Assembly (NCBI GenBank): GCA_934546985.1
Contig: CAKTEE010000013.1
Location: 1-64,000, forward strand
Length of the DNA: 64,000 nt
From: an uncultured Eubacteriales bacterium
GTDB taxonomy: Bacteria; Bacillota; Clostridia; Oscillospirales; Acutalibacteraceae
Direction of reading: 5' to 3'
The position numbers and the translations under genes were made by a program. How positions within the stretch are numbered: position 1 is the stretch's first letter; every line of letters begins with the position of its first letter. This document shows positions 52,146-61,864 of the stretch, one piece after another. The notes under the pieces are model-generated. The model was not told the origin of the DNA. It saw only the letters and a program-made list of their open reading frames with translations, and searched no databases.

Positions 52146-54179
52146 ATGAACCGAAAACAAAGCATTTTTCGAGGTTTTCTTTCTGTATTTCTCGTAGGCT
52201 GTATTGTTGCGGTTTACGGTATGCGCCTTGTAGACCTTCAAATCGTAAACGGAGAAAATTATGCACTGAATGCGCAGGCAGCAAACATTCGTACTGTGAA
52301 TGTAGACGCTGCACGCGGAGAAATTTTGGACAGGAACGGAAACCCGGTAGTTATTAACCGGATGGGCTATTCTGTCGTTATGGAATATGCTTCTTTCCCC
52401 TCTGCTTCCAACAAAGCGCAAAGAAATCAGATTATTCTTGAACTTACAAAATTACTGGAAACCCGCGGAGAAGCATGGAATGATGACTTACCGCTGACCT
52501 ATACAAACAGCACAGCAGAATTCACACCAAATAGTGATAAAAAAATTGCTCTGCTCAAACAAAAACTGCAATTAAATTCCTACGCCACTGCACAGAACTG
52601 TATGGATGCACTGATTAAAACCTTTGAATTGGAAGATTTTTCTTCGGAAGAACAGCGTACCATCGGCGGTGTTGCCTATACCATGCGGGCGGCAGATTTT
52701 TCTGTCAGCAACCCCTATACCTTTGCTGAAGATATCAGTGATGAAACCGTACTGAAAATTAAAGAAAACAGCACTTTCTTTCAAGGAGTTGAGGTTCAGG
52801 TAGAACCTTACCGTGAATATGTGGACGGCACACTGGCTCCTCACGTCATCGGTATGGTTGGCAGTATCAGCGCCGAAGAATATACCGAAAAAAAAGATAA
52901 CGGCTACAACATGAACGATATGATTGGCAAGGACGGCATTGAAAAAGCAATGGAAGATTACCTGCGCGGTACCAAAGGGAAAAAGTCCATTTCCAAAAAC
53001 TATGACGGAAACGTTACCACAGAATTTATATCTGAACCTATACAGGGAGATACGGTAGTACTTACGCTGGATATGAATCTTCAACGTGTTGCACAGAATG
53101 CATTACAGGATACTATACAGGATTTGAACCGTAAATATATTACTTCCGGAGGAAAAGACGGCGGACCTGCCACAGCCGGCGCCATTGTGGTTACCGATGT
53201 AAATTCAGGTGAAATTCTTGCAATGGCCTCCTATCCAACCTATGATATTTCTACTTATAAAGAAAACGCCGGTGAGCTGAACAATGACTCAACCAAACCC
53301 TTGTGGAACAGGGCAACCCGCAGCGGTTATCCACCCGGGTCTACCTATAAACCAGCCGTAGCCCTTGCAGCACTACAGGAAAAAATTATTACCAAAGACC
53401 AGACAATTACTTGTACGGGACGTTATACTTTTTATAAAGACTATCAGCCCAAATGTATGGGTGTACACGGCCATGTTAATCTCTTAAATGCTATTGCACA
53501 ATCCTGCAATCTGTACTTTTTTGATGTCGGCCGGCAAACAGGAATTGACAAACTGAATTACTGGGAAAAGAAGCTGGGATTTGGACAGACCACAGGTGTT
53601 GAAATACCTGAAATTTCTGGTATCCTCGCTGGCAAAGAACAAAGGGAAGCCAGCGGGGGTACATGGCAGCCCGGCGACACCATTCAGTCCTGCATCGGTC
53701 AGTCAGATAACTTAATGACACCCATTCAGCTTGCCAATTATTGCGCAACCATTGCGAACGGCGGAACACGTTATGAAACCCACCTTGTAAAAGAGATTAA
53801 AAGCTATGATTATACAAAGACAGTAATGACAAAGGATGCCGTTGTTGCCTGTGATACAGGTATTTTGCCTGAGAATATCGACGCGGTAAAGGCGGGCATG
53901 TACAAACTGACAAACGGCGGCTACTGTACCAAATATTTCGCCGATTTGCCTGTTAAGGTTGCCGCTAAAACCGGTACTGCACAAGTACCGGACGGTGTGG
54001 AAAACGGCGTTATCATCTCCTATGCGCCGGCTGAAAAACCAGAAATTGCAATCAGTGTTGTAATCGAACATGCAAGTGCAGGTGCAAACACCGCCGGAGT
54101 TGCAGCACAGGTTTATGATTACTATTTCAACCGCAGCTCAGGTACCCCTTCCCAGCCTGACGGGATATTACTTCCTTAA
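52146..54179 (+). CDS. Penicillin-binding protein 2 (elongasome transpeptidase)
   Basis: Class B PBP, 677 residues: N-terminal membrane helix (about 8-28), pedestal/dimerisation domain with ARGEILDRNGNPVV near 55, and a transpeptidase domain. Catalytic motifs: serine S399 with K402 (PPGSTYKPA), SCN in AQSCNLYFFD near 455, and K608-T-G-T (AKTGTAQVPDG). Crosslinks peptidoglycan in the side wall. ATG 52146 has AAAGGAGA upstream. A CCGCAGC/GCTGCGG hairpin (52063-52081) separates it from mreD and may dampen read-through. PBP2/MrdA by position and layout. Confidence 0.94.
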   Translation: MNRKQSIFRGFLSVFLVGCIVAVYGMRLVDLQIVNGENYALNAQAANIRTVNVDAARGEILDRNGNPVVINRMGYSVVMEYASFPSASNKAQRNQIILELTKLLETRGEAWNDDLPLTYTNSTAEFTPNSDKKIALLKQKLQLNSYATAQNCMDALIKTFELEDFSSEEQRTIGGVAYTMRAADFSVSNPYTFAEDISDETVLKIKENSTFFQGVEVQVEPYREYVDGTLAPHVIGMVGSISAEEYTEKKDNGYNMNDMIGKDGIEKAMEDYLRGTKGKKSISKNYDGNVTTEFISEPIQGDTVVLTLDMNLQRVAQNALQDTIQDLNRKYITSGGKDGGPATAGAIVVTDVNSGEILAMASYPTYDISTYKENAGELNNDSTKPLWNRATRSGYPPGSTYKPAVALAALQEKIITKDQTITCTGRYTFYKDYQPKCMGVHGHVNLLNAIAQSCNLYFFDVGRQTGIDKLNYWEKKLGFGQTTGVEIPEISGILAGKEQREASGGTWQPGDTIQSCIGQSDNLMTPIQLANYCATIANGGTRYETHLVKEIKSYDYTKTVMTKDAVVACDTGILPENIDAVKAGMYKLTNGGYCTKYFADLPVKVAAKTGTAQVPDGVENGVIISYAPAEKPEIAISVVIEHASAGANTAGVAAQVYDYYFNRSSGTPSQPDGILLP

Positions 54180-54204
54180 ACAATAACACCATATTATTTA
54201 AGAA

Positions 54205-54234
54205 GGAGCCGGAAAATCCGGCTCCTTTCGTTTT
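54205..54234 (+). terminator. Terminator of the mre operon
   Basis: Perfect 9-bp stem GGAGCCGGA/TCCGGCTCC with TTTCGTTTT after. Confidence 0.92.
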
Positions 54235-54386
54235 AAAAAACTTCTCTTTAACTCGCTTTAAACAAAACAAGTAAAATCAAAAGCATAAAATTCAAATGAT
54301 TCTTTCATTATGTATCAATACTATTTTCTACTTATTAAAAATTTATAACCAAACTACTATAAAGTATTATGGACTTGGCATTCCTA

Positions 54387-54415
54387 TTGACAACAGAAAT
54401 GCACAGTGTTATACT
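54387..54415 (+). promoter_or_regulatory. Promoter of the GntR-ABC operon
   Basis: TTGACA at 54387-54392, 17 bases, TATACT at 54410-54415; the -10 lies inside the palindromic operator. Confidence 0.85.
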
Positions 54416-54446
54416 GTATATATAATATATATACAGTATAACACTG
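54404..54446. promoter_or_regulatory. Perfect 43-bp palindromic operator
   Basis: Two exact 21-bp arms around a single central base: CAGTGTTATACTGTATATA plus TA, then the reverse complement. It covers the -10 box and transcript start, ending 13 bp before the GntR gene. The best explanation is the binding site of that regulator. Confidence 0.9.
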
Positions 54447-54459
54447 CTGAGGTGGAACC

Positions 54460-54840
54460 ATGGATATTATCATCAGCAATTCAAGCGAAAAACCAATCTA
54501 CGAGCAAATTACCTCGCAGATTAAAAATTTAATTATGAACGACACTTTGCAAGCAGGCGAAGCACTGCCGTCCATGCGACTGCTGGCCAAAGAACTGCGC
54601 ATTAGTGTTATTACCACAAAGCGCGCTTATGAAGAATTGGAACGGGACGGGTTTCTGGAAACCGTTCCGGGAAAAGGCTGTTTTGTCGCGCGCAAAAATA
54701 TGGAGTTTATCCGTGAAGAGCAACTCCGTCTGACAGAAGAAGCCCTTCAAAAAGCCGTTGGCATTGCAAAAAACAGCGGTATTACACTGGATGAACTCAA
54801 AGATACATTATCGGTTTTATATGGGGAGGAATCAATATGA
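54460..54840 (+). CDS. GntR-family regulator, YtrA type
   Basis: 126-residue repressor: winged helix-turn-helix (10-75) with PIYEQITSQIKNLIMNDTLQ and PSMRLLAKELRISVITTKRA, then GFLETVPGKGCFVA, followed by a short helical tail of about 45 residues for dimerisation rather than a ligand domain. This is the YtrA subfamily, which controls adjacent ABC transporters, often in response to cell-wall-active antibiotics. Its stop overlaps the ABC gene by four bases. It probably binds the perfect palindrome upstream and represses its own operon. Confidence 0.93.
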   Translation: MDIIISNSSEKPIYEQITSQIKNLIMNDTLQAGEALPSMRLLAKELRISVITTKRAYEELERDGFLETVPGKGCFVARKNMEFIREEQLRLTEEALQKAVGIAKNSGITLDELKDTLSVLYGEESI

Positions 54841-55700
54841 ACAATGCAATTGAAGTCTGCGGTTTAACAAAAACCTATCCGGGCACTTCTTTTAAACTGA
54901 ACAATATCAGCTTCACTCTGCCAAAAGGATGCATTATGGGATTTATCGGAGAAAACGGCGCAGGTAAAACCACTACCATTAAAGCGATGCTCAATCTGCT
55001 CCGGTATGACAGCGGGGAAATCAGCATTTTAGGATTGGAGCATCAGAAGAATGAACTTGCCATAAAACAGCAAATCGGCGTGGTATTTGACGAAGGATGT
55101 TTTTATGATACTCTTTGTGCAAAAGATGTTTCCCTGATTATGCGCAGCATATATACAAACTGGAATAATAAAATTTTCCTTTCTTATTTAAACAAATTTA
55201 ATATCCCTATGAATCTCATTGTAAAACAATATTCCAGAGGAATGAAAATGAAGCTTTCGATTGCCGTCGCATTATCTCATGCTCCGAAACTTTTAATTCT
55301 TGATGAGGCCACCAGCGGTTTAGACCCGGTAGTACGCAATGAGATTTTGGATGAGTTTCTGGCATTTATTCAGGATGAAGAGCATTCGATTTTTATTTCT
55401 TCCCATATCACCAGCGATTTGGAAAAAATTGCAGATTATATTACCTTTATTCATAAGGGCAATTTGATATTGAGTGAAAATAAAGATACTTTATTAAACG
55501 AATACGGCCTGCTGAAATGCGGAAAAGAAATGTTTAACAAAATCCATTCCAACGATGTTCTCGGTTACCGCACCAGCCAGTTTGGTTATGAGGTTTTAGT
55601 TGCAAACCGTCAGCAAGCAAAACGCAAATATCCTGATTGTGTTATTGACCATGTATCTTTGGAAGAAATTATGCTATATTATGTGAAAGGCGGTAAATAA
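54837..55700 (+). CDS. ABC transporter ATP-binding protein
   Basis: 287 residues with Walker A GENGAGKTTT near residue 40, Q-loop region QQIGVVFDEG, a divergent signature KQYSRGMKMKLSIAVAL near 133, Walker B LLILDEATSGLD near 160 and H-loop ISSHI. The C-terminal 80 residues are a regulatory tail of the YtrB/BcrA type. Powers the permease encoded next. The SRGMK form of the signature is common in this subfamily. Substrate unknown; relatives protect against peptide antibiotics. Confidence 0.92.
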   Translation: MNNAIEVCGLTKTYPGTSFKLNNISFTLPKGCIMGFIGENGAGKTTTIKAMLNLLRYDSGEISILGLEHQKNELAIKQQIGVVFDEGCFYDTLCAKDVSLIMRSIYTNWNNKIFLSYLNKFNIPMNLIVKQYSRGMKMKLSIAVALSHAPKLLILDEATSGLDPVVRNEILDEFLAFIQDEEHSIFISSHITSDLEKIADYITFIHKGNLILSENKDTLLNEYGLLKCGKEMFNKIHSNDVLGYRTSQFGYEVLVANRQQAKRKYPDCVIDHVSLEEIMLYYVKGGK

Positions 55701-55703
55701 CCG

Positions 55704-56330
55704 ATGAAAGGCTTCATTATCAAAGACCTGCTGAACCTGAAAAAATCATTCCAAACAATGATTTTCCTTTTTGCCGCATTTTTGATTTTTTCCGTTTCTA
55801 TGAAAACACCCACTTACCTTGCCAGCATGATTACACTGATGCTGACTATGACCTCTGTTTCTTCTTTCACTTACGATGATTATTCCAAATGGGAGAAATT
55901 CGGCAGGAGCCTGCCTGTAACCAAAAAGCAGATTGTATTATCAAAATATCTGCTGACGCTGATTATGGCACTTGCGGGCAGCATCATCTCTACCGTTTCT
56001 GTTTTAATATGGCAGGCATTTAATTCTTCCGCCAATCTTTTAGAAAACCTTTGCATTGTACTGGTAATGTTCTCTGTTACCTTAATTTTTACCAGTATTG
56101 CAATCCCGCTCATTTATAAATTCGGCGTAGAAAAATACAGGCTGATTAATCTGGCAATCTTTGGCGGCATATTTTTGCTTTTTATGTTCGTATTTTCCGT
56201 TTACGATATATCTCAGATACCAGAATCAGACTTTTTTGTAATTCTTCTCTGTCTGCCTGTTTCCGCCTTGTTATTCACCGGAATTTCCTATACTATATCC
56301 TACCGGATTTATGACAAAAAGGAGTTATAA
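55704..56330 (+). CDS. ABC-2 type permease
   Basis: 208-residue membrane protein with six helices and the cytosolic phrase DDYSKWEKFGRSLPVTKKQI near residues 53-72, a hallmark of ABC-2 permeases paired with YtrA/BcrA-type operons. It starts three bases after the ATPase gene stop. Forms the membrane channel of the exporter with the upstream ATPase. Third gene of the GntR operon. Confidence 0.9.
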   Translation: MKGFIIKDLLNLKKSFQTMIFLFAAFLIFSVSMKTPTYLASMITLMLTMTSVSSFTYDDYSKWEKFGRSLPVTKKQIVLSKYLLTLIMALAGSIISTVSVLIWQAFNSSANLLENLCIVLVMFSVTLIFTSIAIPLIYKFGVEKYRLINLAIFGGIFLLFMFVFSVYDISQIPESDFFVILLCLPVSALLFTGISYTISYRIYDKKEL

Positions 56331-56405
56331 TTCTCTTGCTATCCTACAGGGAATGAGGTAAACTATGAGCATACAATCATCATTGCATCTTTGGGAGGAA
56401 TACCC

Positions 56406-57239
56406 TTGCATATTATAAAATGTCCAGTCTGCGGCGGCGGTATGGAGATTATCAAAAACATCTGTAAATGCACACAGGGCCACTGCTTCGACATGGGCGC
56501 TAAAGGATATCTCAATTTATTGCTGCCGAACCAAGGTTCAGGCAACCACGGAGACAGCCGCGAAATGCTGCTTGCCCGCCGCTCGTTTTTAGAAAAAGGC
56601 TATTATCAAAATTTATCAGAACACATTAACCAATTATGCCTCTCCCTTTTGCCTAAAAAGCCAGACACTGTCATTGCCGACTGCTGCTGCGGCGAGGGCT
56701 ATTATACAAAAAAACTTTGCCGCTTTTTAATCGGCAACGACATCCATACCAACATTTTCGCTTTTGATATTTCAAAGGCCGGCGTAAAAATGGCTTCTTC
56801 CAAAACACTGCCCGTTCAATTTTTGGTGGCAAGCGTTTTTAATATCCCCCTCGCAGATGAAAGCATTGACACTGCCGTACATTCCTTTGCACCATACTGT
56901 AATAATGAAATATCAAGGATTCTGAAACCAGGCGGTTATTTGATCGGGATTCTTCCAGGAAAACGCCATCTCTATGGGTTGAAAGAAATTTTATATGAAT
57001 CTCCCTATGAAAACGATGAAACAGGATATGAGAGCGAAACCTTAACGCTTGTTGATACCGTTTATGTAAAAGGAAAAATCCATTTAAAATCACAGGAAGA
57101 TATCCATAACCTTTTTTTAATGACGCCTTATTTTTTCCGCACCACACGTGAAGGTGCGGAAAAACTCGCCCGCTTGAATACACTGGAAACAGAAACCGAA
57201 TTTGTCATTAAAATTCTTCAAAAATGCACCGTATCATAA
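56406..57239 (+). CDS. rlmA: 23S rRNA (guanine-N1) methyltransferase, RlmA family
   Basis: SAM-dependent methyltransferase that modifies G745 or G748 in 23S rRNA; the Gram-positive type (TlrB-like) can affect macrolide sensitivity. 277 residues: N-terminal zinc finger CPVCGGG with CKCTQGHCFDMGAKGYLNLL, then the Rossmann fold with ADCCCGEGYYTKKL near residue 95 and NEISRILKPGGYLIGILP near 175. Start is a TTG at 56406 with GGGAGG upstream. Follows the ABC operon by 75 bp and may be separate. Confidence 0.92.
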   Translation: MHIIKCPVCGGGMEIIKNICKCTQGHCFDMGAKGYLNLLLPNQGSGNHGDSREMLLARRSFLEKGYYQNLSEHINQLCLSLLPKKPDTVIADCCCGEGYYTKKLCRFLIGNDIHTNIFAFDISKAGVKMASSKTLPVQFLVASVFNIPLADESIDTAVHSFAPYCNNEISRILKPGGYLIGILPGKRHLYGLKEILYESPYENDETGYESETLTLVDTVYVKGKIHLKSQEDIHNLFLMTPYFFRTTREGAEKLARLNTLETETEFVIKILQKCTVS

Positions 57240-57242
57240 AGA

Positions 57243-57297
57243 AAAAAACACAAGCCCTTTCTATTTATTGGAAAAAAGGGCTTGTGTTTTTATTTTA
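57243..57297. terminator. Bidirectional terminator
   Basis: 16-bp stem AAAACACAAGCCCTTT/AAAGGGCTTGTGTTTT between convergent rlmA and the lipoprotein gene. Confidence 0.95.
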
Positions 57298-57302
57298 CAC
57301 TT

Positions 57303-58133
57303 TTATTTCTGAAACGGTTCGGAACCATAATAAGGCGGATTGTTTTGCCCAAACCTATTCGGCTTCGGCGGTTCGGTATCTATTAATTTTTTTCTCAAAA
57401 TCCAATACAAAATTGCACCGACCGGAAGCAAAACGGTAAGGGAAAAACCTCCTCCCGCCAAACTTCGGAATTCGGAAAAGAAAATGTTAATCAACTGAAT
57501 ACTGAAATGAAATCTATTCGGTATGCTTGTAATACAGAACCCTGACTGTGCAATCCAAATCAGTGCAATCCATAACGGTTTCATTTTAATATTGCTTTTC
57601 ACCGCAGAAACCGTTGTAACTATACGGAAAATTAAAACCAGCAGAGAAAACACAAGCATCAGCCAACTGCCTGCACTGTTAAACTGAGGGAAAATACTGC
57701 TCACAAAAGAGGCGGAACGGGGCGTAATTTGAAATTGTGTAATTCCTGAATCTTCCTCAGACGATACCACAGTCAACAGCACTTCATATGTCCCTTCGCT
57801 TGTGGTTACGGTGTAACGGAACGCTTTCGTTAAAACACGCGGCCCGCCATGATAAGAATCAGACTGAATATTGCGCTCAAGCGCCATATAATTCTTGACA
57901 GTTCCGTGAAAAATTTTGTGCATATCTTCAAAAGGGACAACAGAACCGTTTAACTCTTCTCTGGCTCCCTTACTTAGCATGGAAGCAAGCTTATCATAGT
58001 CTTCCGCCTGCACCGCATTTAACGCTTCTGACAGAAGCGCGTCCATTTCATTATCTTTCAGAAACATACAGCCGCTGAGAGATAAAAGCGCCATAACAAT
58101 AACGATCGATAAAAGCAATAATTTCTTTCTCAT
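57303..58133 (-). CDS. Lipoprotein with C-terminal membrane helices, unknown
   Basis: 276 residues. Signal peptide MRKKLLLLSIVIVMALLSLS with lipobox LSGC near residue 21; an extracellular domain of about 110 residues (QAEDYDKLASMLSKGAREEL; YEVLLTVVSSEEDSGITQF) similar in feel to DUF4878/NTF2-like lipoprotein domains; then three membrane segments (about 155-255) and a Pro-rich tail. Start at 58133; the frame to 58232 runs into glnS. It is 58 bp after glnS on the same strand and probably shares its transcript. A lipid anchor plus helices is an unusual combination. Confidence 0.75.
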   Translation of the reverse strand: MRKKLLLLSIVIVMALLSLSGCMFLKDNEMDALLSEALNAVQAEDYDKLASMLSKGAREELNGSVVPFEDMHKIFHGTVKNYMALERNIQSDSYHGGPRVLTKAFRYTVTTSEGTYEVLLTVVSSEEDSGITQFQITPRSASFVSSIFPQFNSAGSWLMLVFSLLVLIFRIVTTVSAVKSNIKMKPLWIALIWIAQSGFCITSIPNRFHFSIQLINIFFSEFRSLAGGGFSLTVLLPVGAILYWILRKKLIDTEPPKPNRFGQNNPPYYGSEPFQK

Positions 58134-58191
58134 TTTTCTTTTCCCCACCCTGTAAAAATGCGGACAGTCATTCTGCCCGCATTCTAAATAC

Positions 58192-59889
58192 TTATTTCTT
58201 CTGTGCCTTAGCCCAAGAATCTTTAATTGCAACGGTACGGTTCAACACAATATGTCCCGGTGCACTGTCCTTATCTACACAATAATACCCCTGCCGCAGG
58301 AACTGGAAAGTATCCCCCGGTTTACAGTTTTCCATATTTTTTTCCAACTTACAACCGGTTAAAACAGTAAGGGAATCTGGATTCAGATTTTCCAAAAAGT
58401 CGCCGCCTGCCGTTTCCTCCGACGGGTTTTCTGTCAGGAACAAACGGTCATACAGGCGAATTTCAGCATCCAGCGCATGTCCGGCAGAAACCCAATGAAT
58501 CGTCCCCTTTACCTTACGTCCGTCGGGAGAATTGCCGCCCTTACTTTCCGGATCATAGGTACAATGAACGCAGGTTATATTACCATCCGCATCCTTATCA
58601 AAACCAACACATTTTACAAAGTATGCGCTTTTGAGCCGCACTTCGTTCCCCGGGAAGAGGCGGAAATATTTTTTCGGCGGTTCTTCCATGAAATCTTCCT
58701 GCTCAATATACAGTTCACGGGAAAACTCTACTGTGCGCATTCCCATCTCCGGACGTTCCGGATTGCATTCTACTTCGATATTTTCAACCTGCCCTTCCGG
58801 ATAATTGTCAATCACAACCTTCAGAGGGCGCAATACCGCCATTACTCTTGGTGCAGCAGTGTTCAGATTCTCACGTACACAAGCTTCCAGCAGTGCATAA
58901 TCAATGACGCTGTTTGCTTTTGAAACACCGATACGGTCACAAAAATCACGTACAGCCTCTGCAGGATAACCGCGGCGGCGGATTCCGCAAAGGGTTGCCA
59001 TACGCGGATCGTCCCAGCCGGAAACAACACCATCCTGCACCAGTTTTAAACATTTACGCTTGCTGGTAAGAGTATAATTTAAATTCATACGGGCAAATTC
59101 AATCTGACGGGGCGGCTCCCTGTCAATATCCAGTTCTTTGAGTACCCAGTCATATAACGGCCTATGGTCTTCAAATTCCAGCGTACAAAGGGAGAAAGTC
59201 ACTTTTTCCGCCGCATCGGATAAAGGATGTGCAAAATCGTACATAGGATAAACGCACCACTTATTGCCGGTACGATGGTGTTCTGCATGGAGAATACGAT
59301 AAATGACCGGATCTCGCATATTTAGGTTTGGAGAAGCCATATCAATTTTTGCACGCAATACTTTTTCACCGTTGGCAAATTCGCCGTCAGTCATTCGCTG
59401 GAACAAATCAAGATTTTCCTCCACACTGCGGCTGCGGTAAGGGCTTTCCTTGCCCGGTTCCGTCAATGTGCCGCGGTATTCCCTGATTTCCTCTGCACTT
59501 AAATCACAAACAAAAGCTTTGCCTTTCTTTATCAAGCGAACCGCGCAATCATAAATAAAATCAAAATAATCGGAAGCATAGTAAACATTCGCCCACTGGA
59601 ACCCCAGCCAGCGGATATCTTCCATAATTGCATCTACATATTCCGTATCCTCTTTGACGGGATTGGTATCATCCAAACGCAGGTTGCAAATGCCGTTATA
59701 CTTTGCAGCGGCGCCGAAATCAATGCAAATTGCTTTTGCATGCCCGATATGCAGATAACCGTTCGGTTCCGGCGGGAAACGGGTCTGCACATAGGTGCGT
59801 ACGCCTTCCGCCAAATCCTTATCAATTGCCTCATAGATAAAATTGCCTGCCGTTTTCGGCATTTCTTCGTTTTTTATCAGTTCTTCCAT
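58192..59889 (-). CDS. glnS: Glutamine--tRNA ligase
   Basis: Class I synthetase charging tRNA-Gln directly, 565 residues. HIGH motif at 47-50 (NGYLHIGHAK), the KMSKS equivalent LTSKRKCLK near residue 270, and two C-terminal anticodon-binding beta-barrels (PEGQVENIEVECNPERPEMG; VHCTYDPESKGGNSPDGRKV). Many Firmicutes lack GlnRS and use GatCAB, so its presence is a lineage marker. It overlaps gltX by 13 bases and is translated from the same message; GGGGAG precedes the ATG. Confidence 0.96.
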   Translation of the reverse strand: MEELIKNEEMPKTAGNFIYEAIDKDLAEGVRTYVQTRFPPEPNGYLHIGHAKAICIDFGAAAKYNGICNLRLDDTNPVKEDTEYVDAIMEDIRWLGFQWANVYYASDYFDFIYDCAVRLIKKGKAFVCDLSAEEIREYRGTLTEPGKESPYRSRSVEENLDLFQRMTDGEFANGEKVLRAKIDMASPNLNMRDPVIYRILHAEHHRTGNKWCVYPMYDFAHPLSDAAEKVTFSLCTLEFEDHRPLYDWVLKELDIDREPPRQIEFARMNLNYTLTSKRKCLKLVQDGVVSGWDDPRMATLCGIRRRGYPAEAVRDFCDRIGVSKANSVIDYALLEACVRENLNTAAPRVMAVLRPLKVVIDNYPEGQVENIEVECNPERPEMGMRTVEFSRELYIEQEDFMEEPPKKYFRLFPGNEVRLKSAYFVKCVGFDKDADGNITCVHCTYDPESKGGNSPDGRKVKGTIHWVSAGHALDAEIRLYDRLFLTENPSEETAGGDFLENLNPDSLTVLTGCKLEKNMENCKPGDTFQFLRQGYYCVDKDSAPGHIVLNRTVAIKDSWAKAQKK

Positions 59890-61565
59890 TCGTCTTTTTT
59901 CTCCCCGCTATAATATGATAATGCCCGCTGTAACCGCGCACGCGTACGTTCTTCCCCCAGCAGTTTCATAATGCTGTGCAGGTCAGGCGTGTTCTTGCGC
60001 CCTGTTACGGCAACACGGATAACCGCAGACAAATCTCCTACATGCCCTTTATAGGCGTCAGGATCTTTTTTATATTCCTTCACATTCGGCGTATAACCCA
60101 AAGGCTCACACAATTCTTTCATACGTGCAAACCATTGGTCTTTATCATCCTGCGCAGAATAGACTGCCAGATAACTTTCCAGAATTTTTGCCGCGTCTGA
60201 TGGGTCTATGTTTTCCGGCAGGGAATAATCCGGCTGGAAAAGCTCGTCATAAAAATAAGAAAGGTATTCCCTAACTTCATTCCATTTGCCAATATCTTTC
60301 CGTGGTTTTTTCGTATTACGGTCAATCGTTAATATTTCCTGTGCATACGCTTTATCCGCAGTCAACAGCTCATAAAGCTGTGTATCCTTCTCTTTTGCCC
60401 ATGCGCAGGTATCTTCCAGCACTTTTTCCGCAGGCATAACGGAAATGACATTTTTACTGACGTCATTCAATTTCACCAAGTCGAATAAAGCGCCGCTGAC
60501 ACTCATCTTCTTTAAATTAAAGGGAAATTTCTCCCATGGCTCCAGCGGGTTCGCTTTGCGCCAATCCTCATAATTTGAATTGGCAATAGAAAGCAGGTAT
60601 TCCATAACCGCTTCTTTCGGGTAGCCCTGCTCCGCATAATAAGTCACTGCCGCTTCCGGATCTTTCCGTTTGGAAAGCTTGCGCTTACCCCCGTCTTCAC
60701 CGTCAATTTTCATAATCGGCGAAATATGCGCATATTTCGGCGGCTTTGCGCCTATGGCGCGGAACAGCTGAATATGCAGCGGTACAGAAGCAATCCATTC
60801 ATCGCCGCGCACAACATGGGTGGTATGCATTAACGTATCATCCACTGCATGGGCAAAATGATAAGTTGGAATACCGTCTGTTTTTAAAAGAACAACATCC
60901 TGATCGTTCTCCGGCATTTCTATTTTTCCCTTAATAAAATCATCAAACACGATGCGTTTTTCCAGATTGCCGGGAGAACGCAGACGAAGGACATAAGGCA
61001 TGCCCTGTGCAATTTTTTCTTTGATTTGTTCCAACGTCAAACTCCTGCAAACCGCCCATTCTCCATAATAACCGCGGTTTAGATTCTTGCTTTCCTGTTC
61101 CGCACGGATATGATTTAACCTATCCGCATCACAGAAACAAGGATACGCCATTCCCTGCTCCACCAACCGTTTTGCAAACGCCTGATAAATCTCCTTACGG
61201 CGGCTTTGCTGGTAAGGGCCGTATGCTCCTGTCTCCTGACCAAAGCCGGTAACGCCTTCCTCTATTTTAATACCAAAGGCATTCAACCCACGGATAATTT
61301 CAGACACGCCGTCTTCCACTTCCCGTTTTTTGTCCGTATCTTCTATCCTTACATAAAACACACCGTTTGTCACCGCCGCGGTACGCTGAGAAACCAGTGC
61401 TGCAAAAAGCCCTCCTATATGCAAAAAACCTGTGGGGCTTGGTGCAAAACGGGTGACGCGCGCATCCTGCGGCAAATCACGTGCAGGATATTGCTGCATA
61501 TAATCCTCTGGCGTACGGGAAATATTTTGAAATAATAACTGAGCTAAAATTTCATTATCTGTCAT
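59877..61565 (-). CDS. gltX: Glutamate--tRNA ligase
   Basis: Class I synthetase for tRNA-Glu, 562 residues, longer than the usual 480-500. HIGH region FAPSPTGFLHIGGLFAAL at 40-57, KLSKRKDPEAAV (the KMSKS equivalent) near 300, and a C-terminal all-helical anticodon-binding domain. About 35 extra N-terminal residues precede the catalytic core. With GlnRS encoded next to it, GluRS may not need to mischarge tRNA-Gln. Promoter-like TTGCGG-17-GATAAT lies about 53 bp upstream. Confidence 0.95.
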   Translation of the reverse strand: MTDNEILAQLLFQNISRTPEDYMQQYPARDLPQDARVTRFAPSPTGFLHIGGLFAALVSQRTAAVTNGVFYVRIEDTDKKREVEDGVSEIIRGLNAFGIKIEEGVTGFGQETGAYGPYQQSRRKEIYQAFAKRLVEQGMAYPCFCDADRLNHIRAEQESKNLNRGYYGEWAVCRSLTLEQIKEKIAQGMPYVLRLRSPGNLEKRIVFDDFIKGKIEMPENDQDVVLLKTDGIPTYHFAHAVDDTLMHTTHVVRGDEWIASVPLHIQLFRAIGAKPPKYAHISPIMKIDGEDGGKRKLSKRKDPEAAVTYYAEQGYPKEAVMEYLLSIANSNYEDWRKANPLEPWEKFPFNLKKMSVSGALFDLVKLNDVSKNVISVMPAEKVLEDTCAWAKEKDTQLYELLTADKAYAQEILTIDRNTKKPRKDIGKWNEVREYLSYFYDELFQPDYSLPENIDPSDAAKILESYLAVYSAQDDKDQWFARMKELCEPLGYTPNVKEYKKDPDAYKGHVGDLSAVIRVAVTGRKNTPDLHSIMKLLGEERTRARLQRALSYYSGEKKDEWKN

Positions 61566-61617
61566 TGTTTTAGTCCCTCCAAATCACACGGCGCAATCGC
61601 CGCAAAAACCATGTTCT

Positions 61618-61646
61618 ATTATCGCAGAAAAATACTTGAACCGCAA
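61618..61646 (-). promoter_or_regulatory. Candidate gltX promoter
   Basis: On the minus strand TTGCGG, 17 bases, GATAAT. A GCGGCGATT/AATCGCCG-like palindrome lies in the short leader (near 61590-61603). Confidence 0.45.
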
Positions 61647-61864
61647 CACTCTTTCCAAAAAAATGCTTGAAAACAAAACAAAAAAATGAAAAATCCCCCT
61701 CTTGACCGTGAAATATATCATCAACCATTTCATACTCATTCGTCATACAATACTCCGCCGTTTTTTGTATTTATCCGCGTTTGAATTTCTTTGACTATAA
61801 ATGGGAAATATGTTAGTATAATATGTAATATGAATTGACAATTTTTCTTCGAGGTGATAGGGGC

